The notes: a model not told the origin generated them from the sequence alone. Positions 35,720 through 49,518 are shown, counted from the stretch's first letter. The stretch is DNA of 64,000 nt from Rachycentron canadum (GCA_038496675.1 CM076671.1:7595814-7659813), one strand, 5' to 3'. A program made the numbers and translations.

Positions 35720-36997
35720 GTAAGTCAGTCCCCAACACTACTGGTGTGTGTTAGTTTGATCATTTAGACATGAACTAGGCATTGTGGAATGCCCTTTTGG
35801 GCTTCAGCTTCTTCCCTAAAGGGAAATAATAGTTTTTAATGTTTCTTTTAGCTTATTATATTTGAGACCATTGCAGACTTTCACATGACAAAAGCTGTTT
35901 TATAGCATCAACTTTAAATGCACTGAGCCCCACTGCACATAATGCCACTGTCTGTAAAGTCAGTATTTCATATGATTAGATTAATGGTCTTTCTGTAATG
36001 GCCGTGGTCTGTTTGGACTGCATTTCCCATAGTACCTTGTCTGTGACGCAGTATTTTTGTGCGTCAAAGGTCTACAGGTGGCACTCTTTTGTCTTGTCCT
36101 GCACTGTGGCGAACACGGCTTTTGTTTATTCTGCTGGCAACGAAAAATGCTTGCGTCCAGGGTTTGGAACAGAAAGAAAACGTCACACCTGTTCTGATCA
36201 GATGATAGATGATCAATGTGAATGACTGTAAGATTCAGGCATTTAAGATCTAAATAGGTACAGACACATCAGCCACTTAAAAGAGAAAAAAAAAACAACC
36301 CCCTGATGATTTTGCTTCTGCGACACCGTGGCTGCTGGTGATTGACAGGCTTATCTCTATGCCGTGCTGCACTTGTGAACCACAGGAGTGGAAACTTGTT
36401 TTTGGCTCAGGGTTAACTGAAGGTGAATCTGCTCGCGAGTGCCTCTTTGGAATGTCAAGTGCAGCCATATAGTGGCTGCCGTGTTTTGTCTGCACAGGAG
36501 TAAAGAAGCTGAACCCCCCCACCCCCTGTCCCCCCAGACTCCTTCCTGCCCCTTCACTACATACTGTACGGTCACTGCACAGGAAATAGTAAATCAAGAG
36601 GCTTAAAATAGCATTTTGATGAAGGAAATGCAGAAGTCGTCAAAGATACATTTGTTGCAGATTAAATGGCAACAGCTGAAGACTGCGGGTGTTTTTTTTT
36701 TTTTTAAAGAGAACTAGGCTATAGACTGAAAACCTGTAAAACCATTAAGTAATATGTATTTCTGGGGCAGTTTTGTAGTTCATGATGTGCTTCCCTGCAT
36801 ATGTTACTGACTATGACACTTTAATTAAGCCAAAACATGTCAATATACTTTATTGAATTGACTTGACTTTATGACTTGTGCTGACCTATCTTAGAAAGCC
36901 CTGGTGAACAGATCTGTTTCTTGCATGATTCTTTCATATATATATATAAATATATTTATTATCATTTGTATCCATCTGTTTCTCATTGCGATGAATT

Positions 36998-37130
36998 AGG
37001 GCTGCAACGAATGACTATTTTCCTAATTGAGCTGGTGATTATTTCTTGAATGTTTAGTTTATACAGTGTCAGAAAATTGTGAAAAATATCTATACTGGAT
37101 TCTAAGGTGATGTCTTCATCGAAAGGCTGA
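36998..37130 (+). mobile_element. Fragment of a 'GGGCTGCAAC' teleost repeat (hAT-like MITE)
   Basis: It begins AGGGCTGCAACGAATGACTA and continues with AATTGAGC...GTGATTATTT and GTCAGAAAATTGTGAAAAAT. These match, from memory, the end of an abundant fish interspersed repeat whose ends read GGGCTGCAACTAACGATTA. Only one end is present. Confidence 0.6.
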
Positions 37131-40100
37131 AAGCAATCACATATGTAAGGATTAATAAGGATTGATATTTACCCCTCTCATCCTTTCATGTCCTTGGTCA
37201 CATCCTCTCACTGGATATCAAAAGGCATCCTGGGAAATGTAGGAAAATCACTGCCAAGACTAACATAGTGAAGAAACTAAATCATAAATCTTAAATTGTA
37301 ATTCAAAGAACATCAAAATTTAATCAAACAGTATAAAAAAATGAATCTTTGGGGTTCGAAAAACACAAAGTCTGTCAATCATTTCTGAAAGTGAATCCGG
37401 AAGGCGCACACTTGGAGTGACACACTTGAATCCTCTTGGTGAGACAAGACATCCCCTCATTTATAATTTATTCACAGCAGGTTAGCTTTGTGACTGTGAA
37501 ACTTGTGTGGATGATTAGCTGTTGATGCGGTTTCTTATCTAACTTGTGTGATTCACAAAGGCTTTCCGAGCATTATTGCCACCACGAATAGTTATTATAT
37601 GATATGAGACGTACTGTAGCTTTAATTGCTTTAATTGGATGCACGGCGACCTGATTTACTGTGAGACTGAAAGTAGGTCATATTTGTGACATGGGTTTAT
37701 GATTCAACACGCTCACACGTGTCCACTCAACTACCCATGCATGCAGCGTTTTTCCCCCCATTTTCCATTTTTCCCTTCTTTTCTTGTGCGCTCATTCACT
37801 TTCTCCTCCTCTGGCTCCTCACAATTAAGTCCATCACTTTATCTCTGTTTCCCCCTTCTTTCCTTTCCACTCCCCTAATGATTTATTCTCACTCGGGGCA
37901 GCAGGAGCATAAGGGTGCTGGGTTGTGGGACATGAGGAAGCCCAGAGCATTTTGATAGAGGTCCAGCATAGATCTGGTGGCAGTGTGCAGATTTGATTCC
38001 GTGGCATGGGCCAAGTGCACATTACTTTCTATTGTATAGCAAATTTTAAGCTGAAGAAGTTTGTTACCCAGTTTGATTCAAGTGAAGTGAATGTAGTTGC
38101 TTAACATATGCACATATTGCATATCTGATTGGTGTTGGAAAAGTCAGGAAATCTCACGCTGATAATCAGTGGATTATCAGACAGTATCGGTTTATTTTGA
38201 ATGTGAGCTATTGTGAATGGGCTTTTATGCTTACAATATACAGTAAGGGCCAGGGCCAAGTTAAAGATTTACTGGTTATTCTTAATGCAAACATCTCTTT
38301 GGTCAAATGAGCTTTTGTTCCGTCACTTGAGTTTGAGGCCACTGAGTTTAAGTTTGTCTCTGAACTTCAACCTGGCACTTTATCCCTCCCAGCACTGATG
38401 GGGGACACAATGTCTCTGGCCCTTGTGGCCCTGCCGTCCCTGGCACAGATAGACCTACTAAGTCCTGTAAACACTCCTTTTCCTGGGAGGATATGAGCCT
38501 CTGATACATTTATTTTTTCAGGCATCTGAGAAAACACAAGAGGACGGTTTCTGACATTCCGTCAGAAGACAGGCATGAGCGTCCCTGTTCTGGTTTTCCC
38601 TCTCCCCATCACCTGTGAACCAGTTTTGTCCAGTTGTCTGAATTGACACGCTGCAGAAACATGTCTGCTAACAATGCATGAAAGTGCCTGACAGAGTGCT
38701 GCTCGCTCAGGTTTATCACAGGGTTGTCACCCTTTTTGCAGAAGGTTACACACAAAATGGTTGGCCTTGTTTTCATTCATTTCAGCTTTCCCATGCGCTT
38801 TATGGCTTGTTAAGATGATAAACAAGGGACATTTTCTACTCGGGATGCCCCTGACAGATTTTCAGTCCACACTACCACACAAAGCTCAGGACAAAATGCC
38901 ACATGTTAGCTGAGGACTGGGTAAAATATTTATATCTGCTCTTCTTTGGATGGATTACATAGCTTATCTTGATACAAAGAATCCATCAATCATAAATGGG
39001 TAATTTGGTGAACATGGTGCTTGAATACCTGCACCACCACACATGTATAATGCATTGAGCCAGCATATGTTTCCACAATGCACAGGCTAGGTTTAAGGGA
39101 ATTTTCCTGGGTGTGTTTGCTCCAAAGCTGAACAAAGTGACAGGCTTCATTCAAGTAAGTGATTGACTTTATGTCTTTGTGTTTACGTGTGTGCGGCATT
39201 GTGTATTTGTGCGTTCAGGGAGTGGACACTTAGTCAGCGTTATCAGCACTTTATTGATGTGTTTCATTACACAGCTCCTGTGTCAGGAAATAGGTTGGGT
39301 TGGACCATCTAATCTGGATCAGGTTATGTAGCTCAGAGTAGCAGCAGATACAGCAGTGCTCGTGAGTAACTGGGGCACCATTTGCATTACATAACTGCCA
39401 TGTTGCTGGGCTGATTCTGTGCCTCTATTTATTTTTATCATTTGATGCCCGCCTGCGGATGAGACTCTCTTCGTCATGCAGGGATGTGCACGGTGAGCCC
39501 GATGGCCGTGGACGGTCTGTAGGCTGTTGCTAGCTGCTGCCAGCCAGCTTTAACTAGGTCACCACAGAAGCTCTGTCAGGGGTCTATCCTATATGCTAGA
39601 GGGTATCACAGGGGTTTGCTGGAGCATTTCTATGGAGGTAAACACTCATGAAAATATCCATTAGAAAATAATCTGATGCATCATCGGTGGTGGAAATGAA
39701 TCAGAAGGTTTCACGATCGGGGTGGCTGGAAATAATTGATGTAGTGTCATCGGTAGGTGTCATCATTTGCTATCAGCTGTTGGAGGAGAGTTGGAATTAA
39801 GACAGTGGGGTAAAGCCTGGGCAGAGCTGAGGTATGTGGACTGCACAGAAAACTCTCCTGGCTGAATCAGAGTTTCAGAGAATCAGAAGGAAAAAAAAAT
39901 ATCTTGCACAATCTCAACTCCCAAATTGCATTTCACTTAGAACCATCCAATCACAGAGCTTATGTAAAACTTATTGTGCAGGTTGGGGTTCTTATGGACC
40001 CTCCATACACTAGTGTGCGCTTTAATTTGAAATATGGACTGGAGGTTGGGCTTATGATCGGCAGAGATGTGATCGGCATGGCTCCGCAGCAAGCATGAGA

Positions 40101-43100
40101 AGTAGGAGAACTGAACTTGCGAAAAGCTTGAAGCTCTGCCCATTTTCACGCCTACAGGCACCTGGCCTGATTGTCAGATTGTGTTTTTTGGAAAGTTACA
40201 AGGTGTGGCACAACACAGACTTCCCTTATCTATGAGATGAAAGCCTCAGCCTTTCTGCATTCAAGCATGTGATGGCCAGTAGGAATAGAGACTGGATTCC
40301 TATCATTGCCTAAATTGCACTTCTTTATCATTGTCTTCTTAGCTTTGCTTTCATTCATGTCTGTACCATTTGCTTAATGTCTCATTTAACCAAAGAGCCT
40401 TGTGTGCTTCGATCTAAGATGTGTATATCTAATGCATTTCACATCTCAAACTTCAAAGTGATGCTCATCAACCCAAGGATCCTTAAATTGGTGAGAGAGC
40501 GTTCTTATTTTCTCTTCCACACCCTTTTCCGTGCCAAAATGTGTAATGTGTGCAGCAGTGCAATCATGCTCAGAGATAATTGATAACAAAAGGCCAAATT
40601 GAAAACACTCTGCAGGGGAGGGTTAATAATCAAGTGCTCCACATTACTGATTAAACGCTTGCTGCATAGTTGTGAGTTGTATTGAATTAACAGCATGTGG
40701 TACTGTTTTCCTGTTTATCTCCAAAGTATTTGGACTAAATCCCCCTGGCTTTTGTCAAGCCTCCTCCTCGTATAAAGTCTTTTACGCGCTGATTTGCTGC
40801 CATGCTGTTATATCAGGCTGCAACTTGTTTCATTGGCCCGTTTGCCATTGGCGAAAGTGAGACGATAAAATTGTCCCAGAAACAAGCTCCAAAACAGACA
40901 AATTAGTTTGGTTTATGCTAAATTTAAGTGCAAATGAATTAGATGGCAAGCCAGCATGGAGTCCGGTTTGCAAAATTGGATTTCCTCCTTGTTCTCCCCC
41001 CGCAGCCCATTACAGCTGGTTGTTACAATGCAGAATGGAGACATAAAACTAAGCAGGGGAGCAGGCCCTGTAGCTGGATGGGAAGAAATGCTCAGTCTAA
41101 TCTGATTGGCTCCCACATCGTCAGGCAGACAAATGGAGAAGTTTGATATTATTACGGAGCAGCTCAAACTAATTGAGTATAATTATGCAGTAGAAATCCA
41201 CCGACAATGCCGTCCTCAGTGCGGGCCCCGTTCTCACGCCATGTGTACTACAGGAAGCCAAGCTCAGGGGACGAGAGCTCACTCAGCGTGTCAGCTTGAT
41301 TCTTGAGTAACTGGTGTAAAGTGTGGTTCTGAGGCCGAGGCTGATTGGACAATTTGGTCGGGAGCCAGTTACATAAAAAGATTTAGACTCTTCTTGGAGC
41401 AGCCTTTTCTCAGAGCGCTCAGTCTCTCACACTTCATATTGAGTGTTTAAATGAAGTTTCTCAGCAGGGGAATACCAGGCTCTGGTCGGGCCCCTGACAG
41501 CTCCCTCTGCGTGCAGGTGACATACCACACATACCTGGGCTCGCCGCGTGGGTAGCCACGGGGCCCGCGCGGTGTGGGAACCCTGCAAACTCTGGGACAC
41601 TCAGCAGCAGAGGAGGTGGCGCTTCACCCCCCCCCTCCCGTCTCATGGGAACCGTCTCCTCTGTCATGAACCCCACGAGGAGCAATTACAACCTCATCTT
41701 TTCCCTAGACTCCAGTCTGAAGCCTCATAACCAACCACACGCTGTGGATAACGCTAAGCGGCCTCCATCCGCTTGTAAAATTGGTTTAATAATTGTCGAG
41801 GCTGTTTTGATATGAGCCACTCGTCTGTTTTTCCAACCTCCAAGTAACGAGCTTTGGCACTCCCCAGTTAATACCTAGCCTGTGTTTTTATTAGGGCAAT
41901 TATATAATATTTTATGGACGTCGGCATCGTGTGTTGAAGTTAAATGCGTCTTTCATTTTTTTTTGATGCGCCATTAGCACAACATGATGTCAGAAAATTA
42001 GTCTACAGGGATTTTGAGACTCGTTTCAGGTGAGTAAAGCAACAAATTACCGCAGTTTGCGATAAGTGGAATCAAACTAAGCATCCTAGCTGACCTGCTT
42101 CTTCGCAGCCTGGCACGTGAACCATCGTTTTTCCCTGCCAGTGATGCGACGTGATGTGTGCGAATGTGCACTGAAATCTCTGACCCATATCACAAGTTGC
42201 ATGTACACTATGTTACATGCCTCAGTAACGATGCTTTGAAACATAAAAATCGCATTTGCCCTCTGAACACAGGTTGATGTTGTAAACACTGTTATCTTCT
42301 GGGTCAAACGGTTTATCGCATGTCGCTTAATCAAAGACATTTTAGTAATAACCACTTGAAAAACGAAAAACAAAGCTTTTGGGTCTGATCCAGACTGATT
42401 GAGAAGACACTCAGTTTCTGCTCTGTGTGAGTCCCGTCTCACTCAGGGCTCAGTGCCAGCTCTTATAAATCGATGCCTTGTCCAAAGAGACCATCTTCTA
42501 TGCCCTTCGAGTTGAGGGGCCAATTAGGGGCTGCCTTCTTCTAATCACCACAGAGATCAGAGTTGATACCGGGGCCGCGTGCGGTTGCAGTCACATGCGT
42601 TGTTCCCCAAACATTAATGCATTGCACCAAGCTCTATTTACCCTGTGGTTTCCCTCAAAAGAGCCCGGTGCCTGGAACACAAAGGCCTTTTGAGGGGCTT
42701 GAAGAAGGCTTGGAGAAGACAGTCCTCAGTGTTAGTGTTATCTGTCCACAGGATCAAACACTCTAAACCATTCAAAGTGTCCTCTGATCTACTCTGGGCT
42801 CAAGTGGGAGATGATCACGATAAGAGTCATACAGTTTACAAGGAGTAAATTTGTTGTTGTTCAGCTCAGTTCGGTGGAGACTGAGGTTAAAACATGACGC
42901 GGGTCTGTTTTACTTGGAATAAGGCTTCGATTATGCCAGTTTTATGAAACTGATCACATTACACTACAAAGTGTGATCAGATCAGATGCTTTTATTTCTC
43001 CTCTTTCCTTTTAAACAAACATCCCTTAAAGTAGTAATATATTATTCTGAGGCTGTGTCAAAGCCAATTTCAGGACAGGTCTCTAACAGAGCAATGCAAC

Positions 43101-43270
43101 AAGGATGCAAAAAACAATAGTCAGTGTTTCACCAACCAGACACCAACCAACCGGTCCAGTTAACCAGTCACAACATTTTAAGTCAATCCATTCTCACTTG
43201 TCAACTTTTCATCCGGATTGGGTGTTAATGTACAGTGAATTTTATAAAAACTAGGAACAATGCGATACAT

Positions 43271-43442
43271 GGCACGGTGGTTCAGTGGTTAGCGCTTTGT
43301 TGCCTCATAGGTTCCGCGTTTAAACCCCCGGCGTGCGGTCTTTCTGTGTGGAGGCTGCGTCCAGGGTGTACCCCGCCCTCACCCAATGACAGCTGGGATT
43401 GGGATTGATAGATGGCTGGACCTGCAGGGGGATGAATGCAGA
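43271..43442 (+). mobile_element. Truncated tRNA-like fish repeat
   Basis: GGCACGGTGGTTCAGTGG followed by TTAGCGCTTTGTTGCCTCAT looks like a tRNA A-box region, and GGTTCCGCGTTTAAACCCC stands in the place of the B box. GTCCAGGGTGTACCCCGCC and ATGACAGCTGGGATTGGGAT follow, as in the 3' part of this widespread family, but the usual middle section is missing. It is an internally deleted copy. Confidence 0.7.
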
Positions 43443-46400
43443 TGAAAATGAGCTTCATGCTAACTCAAATGTTAATCTTCATATTTATTATTGGATATAA
43501 TATAGAACATATATAAATTATGTGAATATTAAGTTTTCTGCAACCAGCATCCAGACTGGAACGTAGAAAATGGCGTCTTGTGTGGCGGTTCGATGTTTAT
43601 AACCACAGCACATGTAAATAGTTTCATGTTGACGTCATGTTTGAAATCACTAAAGCAAATTGGGCCAACAGTCATTTGTGTGAATTCCACCTTTTAGCTG
43701 ATTAACATGCTGATGGAAGGATGTGTACATAAAGCGAATACAGTAGGGGTAGTTACCATGCATGCACTTTGCTCCTACTGAAAACAGACATGTAAAAACA
43801 CCTATCTTTTGGGCTTTATGTGTTGAAACAGAGGCCCTGTACAGTAGAGAAACTTGAAACTTGATCCAAACACTGTAGTCAGTAGAGATTATCCCAGGGT
43901 GTTAACCCCGTCCACCTGGCACTGAGGCTCCATCTCCAGGCCTGTTTGTTTATCATGTGCGATGAGACACCATCTTTGGCTACATTGGCACTGCAGGTTG
44001 TAAACAAGGCAGAACTGGCAGAGGCGGTCTAACAGGATTGGACGTGCAGATTAAGACCGCGGTGTACGTGGGAAGAGGCAGAAAGGGGAGGCAGAGGAGG
44101 GGCTGCATCTGTCAGCAAAGGGAAGCCCACCTCCTCACCTTGCAGCTGGGGCGGGACAGGCTCGCTCTGTGGCCCCCCTGGCAGACGGGGTGTGGGTGAG
44201 AGAGCGAGAGAGGCAGAAGGTGGTGCGGTGGCAAGGGTGCCCTGTCTATTCTTCCGCACAGAGGCCGCCCTGTGATCGCATCCTCCTCATCAGGCGCTGA
44301 GCCAAACCCTCAGCTGGGATCTGAGAGAGCTCTTTCATGCTCGGGTTTTTATGACCCAGGCTGAAATTTGTGTGTGTGTGTGAGGGGGGGCAGGCTTGTT
44401 GTTTGGTTCACTGATTTAGCTGTCTCCCTAATAGCAAGGACACAAAGTGGCTTATAATATGTTAATGTGCTATAGACATGTTTCAGTTGCCCTAAAAGAA
44501 GCCAGACTGTGTTGGACACTCTGTTCTAGGCTGGGCTCCTTGGTTTTGATGGATTGGAGACCTCTGACATCCAAGAATTCCCATCATTCTCATTATTAAA
44601 GGCTTGTCTACATCGTAAGTATTTCAGCCGTGTTTTTCAGTCATCCATCTCACATATGTAACCATGACCCGGGGCGCGTTTTTAAAGTCCAAGTCCATTT
44701 TCTATTATTACACTTGCCATGTGTTGAGCGCTGCCAAAACAAGGGCGACCTACACTCTTTGCTGTGCCCGAACGCTTCCTGTGTAGAGAGAGATGTTATT
44801 ATTGAATGCAGTCGTGGCAGTGAACAGTGATGGCCTTCATATGTCAGGTTTTGCGCCCAGCTTTAGTCCCTTGTGTAGGACTCTGTGTTGGTCGGCGGTC
44901 TGGGAAGTGCCGTAGTGACCCCAGAATCACTTCCTGCCGAGCCCAGGGAAATATTTATATGTTTCCACATTAGCTCCGACCATTAAGTAAATACATGCAG
45001 AAACCACTTTAAAGCTAACATCTACGATCTGGCTCCACGTAAGTGCTCAAACCCTCACTTGTTTGTTTTCATACAGGTTGATTGATGACAACTTAAGTGT
45101 ATGTTTGTGTGCCAACATGTGCATGAATACATGGATGTGTGCTCACATGTGTTGGTGCATGTTTCACCAGTTTTCACATGCAAATTAGCTCATGTTTGCA
45201 TCGGAGCCTTAAGATGGGCTTGTTTCCACACATCTTCACGCATGAGGAGACCACGGGAGTCATTATGGGGGCAAAATAGACGCCTTGCAGGGCAATTGTG
45301 TCACTCAGTGGAGGCTGTGCCGGTCGGGCTTGCGTGGCGAGTTCCTGCCAGGTGTTCACAAAGAGGAGCGGTGCTTCCTTCGCACCTGGTGACCTCTTCG
45401 CTTTTAAAGGGTTAGAGGTTAAAACCAAAGGGGCTGGGGATCAGGACTTGGTTTGAATTATGCTCATCACATTCTTATATACTGATGTAACTGCTGTGGA
45501 ATTTCAGTGCTATTTACAAATAGTTTCTAACTTGACAAATGATTTAAATTATTTAGCAATTCCTACCTCGGTGTAGTCTCACAGCCATGCCAAACCACAA
45601 TAATTATCCCTAATTTATTATATTTATATTATTTCACCATTAATCTTATTGAAGCCTTGACAAATGGACCATCTCATTTGCTAAAGATGTATTACCAAAA
45701 TAGTCACTCATTCCTACTGAGATTCAATTTTTCTGGCCAAAATCATTATATGGGTATTAGTGTCATGGTGCCTCCTCACTGACAAATGATGCATCCCTAA
45801 ATCAGCAAAGGATGCATTATTAATGAATAATAGTCTTTATTATATAGACATGGTTGCTTCTTTCAGTGGTAGGTTGCTCATTATTACTTCTGAATGGACT
45901 GGTTGATTGCTACACTGTGTAATGGTTTAAACAGGTTTGATGCACAGATGACTAGTGGCATTAGTTTCAATCATCCATCTTGATCATTAAAGCACTTTTT
46001 ATTAAACAAAGGCTTCGCGATGACGCGGAAGCGGCTTCAGTGGAAAATAATTAGTCACTTACAGGAATGCATTCGGGGCAGGGCGCTGATTTTTACACCT
46101 GCATCACCTCAGACAGTCCGAGCGGTGCGAAGCTGCTGTGCCTGATGTCATAAATTCCTCGCACAGGCTTGCCCAACGCGCCCACTGACTGATGAGTTTG
46201 TAATCTGCGCTGGAGCAGGAGCACCACCTGCCACTCAGCTCCCATCAATCACAGCGATAGCCACAGGTCACAAGCTCAGTCCTCTGAGGGGGTAAACACA
46301 GTTTAAATAGGTCAGTGGGAGCAGAACAGTCATATTAAATGGTTGCTGCTATGTCAGATGTAGCTGTAGATAAATTATATGTTCAAAACATTGCTCAACA

Positions 46401-46834
46401 GTCTAACCCGGCAACTTTGTGGCTTTGGTGTCAGCTCAAAATCCTTAGAATTGATTTCCACTTTTTTGCCCATTGCAAGTTATTCGAGATAAATGTAAAC
46501 TAAAGCAAAGCGACTGAATCAGAAAGTTAACAAAGCACTTATGGTGGGAAAAATGTGACGTTACCGGAGCAGATTCCCTGGTTTCAAAGCAGCAAACTTG
46601 ACCAGAGTGAATGAATCATGACCTGCAATCTGAGGTTCAAATTTCACTCTCTGTGTGAAACTTGTTTGCAGAGGCGGTAGGCGCTGATTCACGAGCTCAG
46701 CTGTTTCTGAGCGTTTGATCATATCACATTATCTTCGCAGTTGGAGGTTGTAGATTTTTTTAAAAACCAATTTAAAGTCTGTTCGTGCCTTTGAAAGCAG
46801 CACTTGAGTAAACAGTTTGAATATTCTGCACTCA

Positions 46835-47262
46835 ACGAGCTACGCTGGCCCATGGTCGCCTGAAACAAGTCCAAGTCACTAATGTTTGCCTTAAGAGCGA
46901 CTTCTGGGTCTGCACCATCTACTTGAACTCAGTCATTCAGCCTTATTCTCCCTCATGACCTCTGCAAACAAGACCAGTCCAGACTGTTCTGGTCTGTGGT
47001 TCCCTGATGGTGGAACAAGTTCCTATTAGAGCAGCATCTCTCTATCTTCAAGAAGCTCTTGGAAACTCAAACTCTTCCAAGAGCACCTCCTCTCCTAGAA
47101 ACCTAACATGTCTAACTACCATTTACTATGCACTCTGTTGCACTTTTGTTGCACTATTTGATCTCATTCACTTGTTCTACGGCCTTCAGCTTTACTGACG
47201 TCCCTCAATTGTGAGTCGTTTTGGGTAAAAGTGTCTGCCAAATGATTAAATGTAAATGTCTT
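46835..47262 (+). mobile_element. 3' end of a LINE-like retroelement
   Basis: The segment contains TCATGACCTCTGCAAACAAG, GTCTGTGGTTCCCTGATGG and GGAACAAGTTCC. It ends in GTAAAAGTGTCTGCCAAATG followed by ATTAAATGTAAATGT. That tail is typical of fish LINE/SINE 3' ends (recalled, not searched). The open frame at 47007-47198 is a relic. A related partial copy lies at 61985-62115. Confidence 0.65.
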
Positions 47263-48141
47263 TGCTTGTTCAGATGATATTACAGTGGATAAAACCACCA
47301 GCTCGATGTAAAATAATGTGTTTTACTGAGACAAGACGTGCCCTTCCACCTCTATGCCCCATCAAATAGACCCACGTGTCAGCCTTCTGAAAAGTGTATA
47401 GACCAGCACAAAGCAGTTGGATCGAGCTCCCCTCTTCTCCTGCCAGACCTCACGAGTCATACAGTATATTTGATTTCAAACTGAGGCGCTGCGCTCATGA
47501 CGAGGCAGGGAATTACTCCGGAGGCAAATGTCAAGGAGTCCCTTTCACTGGTTTTTGATACTCCTGTCTCTCTGCCAGTCATGTGCACATTTTCCCTCAT
47601 GTTTTTTGCTGCCAAGTCTTTCTTTACGTTGCCTTTGAGCTCTGCCTCCGCAGCAGCAGTAGCAGTAGTAATAGTGGAGCAGCCAGTGTCCGGAAGCAGA
47701 GTGTGAGTTGGGGCCAGAAGCTAGAGTCACATAAAAGTGTCTGAATTGGCCCCAATCTACTGACATGTTAATATTTATGCCGATACACACATGCACAAAC
47801 ACTAGCAATTCACAAATTTAAAAAAAGCACACACATACACTCTCTCCTGGCCCAGGTGATTTAATAGGACTTGACTTGCTGTTTAAATATTGACAAGAGC
47901 TGATGTGGCCTTGTTGAAGAGAGGAGCAAATTCAGACGAGGCACTTTGCTGCCAAGCCTGCACAACTGCCTGCTGCATCATCATCCCAACACACACACAC
48001 ACACACGCGCCAAATGCAAACACACACATCCACACAGGGGCAGGCAGCAGCTGAGACGCAGCAAGGCAGCTAGGGCAGAAGTGGGGAACGGAGCGGAAGA
48101 AGAGGAAGGCGAGCAGACGAGGGAAAAAAGCGGGACGCGGG

Positions 48142-48219
48142 ATGAGCCAGTTCGTGGACCACGCCGCCGTGTCAGTCTGCGGGAGGATCCGAAACGTCCC
48201 CCTGCTGGAGCTGCTGGCG
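48142..48219 (+). CDS. Candidate first coding exon of an unidentified gene
   Basis: ATG at 48142-48144, with G at -3 and G at -1, opens 26 codons (MSQFVDHAAVSVCGRIR, then NVPLLELLA). It ends in phase 0 at a GTGAGT donor. The preceding 150 bases are GC-rich with several CpG and GAGGA/GCAGC words, as in many vertebrate promoters, and have no pyrimidine tract, so this would be a first exon. I do not recognise the N-terminus. It has the same end phase as 35617-35719, so both could splice to one common downstream exon. Confidence 0.4.
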
Positions 48220-48610
48220 GTGAGTCTCGGTCCATACGTTCCCCCTCTCCGGTCCCTTCGTCCCTTCTAGCTCTCCATCCATGGAGGAGGTATCTGGGGC
48301 AGGAGGCAGGCTGTCTGGAGCTGGAAGTAGGTCTGACTGGGTGATAATCAGGCTAACATCCTGCCCTCCAGTCCGCCCAAATCCACAACCACCTACATCG
48401 CTCGTGCCCCAGACAGGAGACAGGAATTGCCCAAGGTTAGAGGTCCAGGGCAGGGAGGGGGGCAGGTTGGTTGAAGGGAAAGTTAAAATTCATTAGGGAG
48501 TAAGTGTAGTCTGTATTCAGTGTGTGCATGCAGTATTTACACTTCCCTTGTTGCATCGATCTTCGTTTATCTATAATATCATGGAATATGGACTGGAATT
48601 AGTTTTTATG

Positions 48611-48790
48611 TTGTGCTGAAACCAATAGTTGATCAATAATTCTGACAATTGATTGGTTAATCAGCAAAACTGACAAATTGACTGTGAGGATTTGCTGCTT
48701 TTCTAAACTGCAAATTGAATAAATCCTATTTTTTTAATGTCAGTGGCACAAAACAAGCAACACAAGACGTCACTTTGTGCATTTATCACT
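48611..48790 (+). mobile_element. Second fragment of the 'GCTGCAAC' teleost repeat family
   Basis: GCTGAAACCAATAGTTGATC, then GTGAGGATTTGCTGCTTTTC, then ACAAAACAAGCAAC and AAGACGTCAC follow the order of the well-known fish repeat with GATTAATC-rich ends (from memory). It is internally deleted and lacks the far end. Confidence 0.6.
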
Positions 48791-49482
48791 ACTCTGTGGC
48801 AATTTTTTTAGGGTAAATAACCATTATTCCAGGCCCTGGTTTTGCTTTTTGTGAGGTTTGTCTGTGTTGCGTATTTCATGTATGCAATCTCACCATGTTC
48901 CATATGTAGGTCACTTGCTGACTACCCCTAATTACATGCGAGAATTGAGCTTGTTTCACGTTTGCGAATGAAATCAGAGGACCTGTCTGCCATCTGTACA
49001 TATTTACCCCCAAGTGCTTGATGGATTGTGACATTTCACAGTTTATTAGTAGGCTGCCGTAACATGTATGTATGTGTGTTGGGGGGGGGGGCAGCTAGAT
49101 CTAAAAATATCACCTGGCTTGTGGATTTTTTTGAGAGCTTTGTTTCTGTGGGTCCAGCAGAAGGGATTGAAGATCCTGAGTATTTCGACTGGTCGGATTG
49201 GCAAGAGAAAGATCTCTCTTCCGGAAAGAGTTGAACCAATTGATTATTTCAGGCAGGATTGTCTCTTTTTCATCTTTATCTTCCCCACGCTCCATCCTCT
49301 TTCGCTCTTCTCGTCTGAATTATTGAGGCTGAGGTGTTTTGTGGAAATCCAGGGGGTTCTTCAGCTCTGCCACCGCATGGACACAATTATGCAGACAAAT
49401 GTCTCTGCCGAGCTCCGAGACTCCATATATCCTTTATCTAATTACATTAACAGGAGCTGGATAGTGACTAATGGTTCGTTGT

Positions 49483-49518
49483 GGAGGAGGAGAAGGAGGA
49501 GGAGGAGAAGGAGGAGTG
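49483..49518. repeat. (GGA/GAA)n polypurine tract
   Basis: About 36 bases of GGAGGAGAAGGA-type repeats on the plus strand. They generate the Arg-rich stretch of a spurious open frame (49068-49733). Confidence 0.9.

Larger units (their letters stand above)
35720..48141. other. Long non-coding stretch with old repeat fragments
   Basis: About 12.4 kb without a recognisable gene. If 35617-35719 is an exon, this would be intronic. Segments such as 40880-41200, 41740-42060 and 45560-46150 look like unique, balanced-composition sequence of the kind often conserved among fishes, but conservation cannot be seen from one genome. Repeat fragments are listed separately. Confidence 0.45.

Noticed and set aside
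42005..42031. Micro-exon-like ACAG...CAG|GTGAGT segment
   Set aside because: Twenty-odd bases between consensus-like signals are expected by chance in 64 kb.
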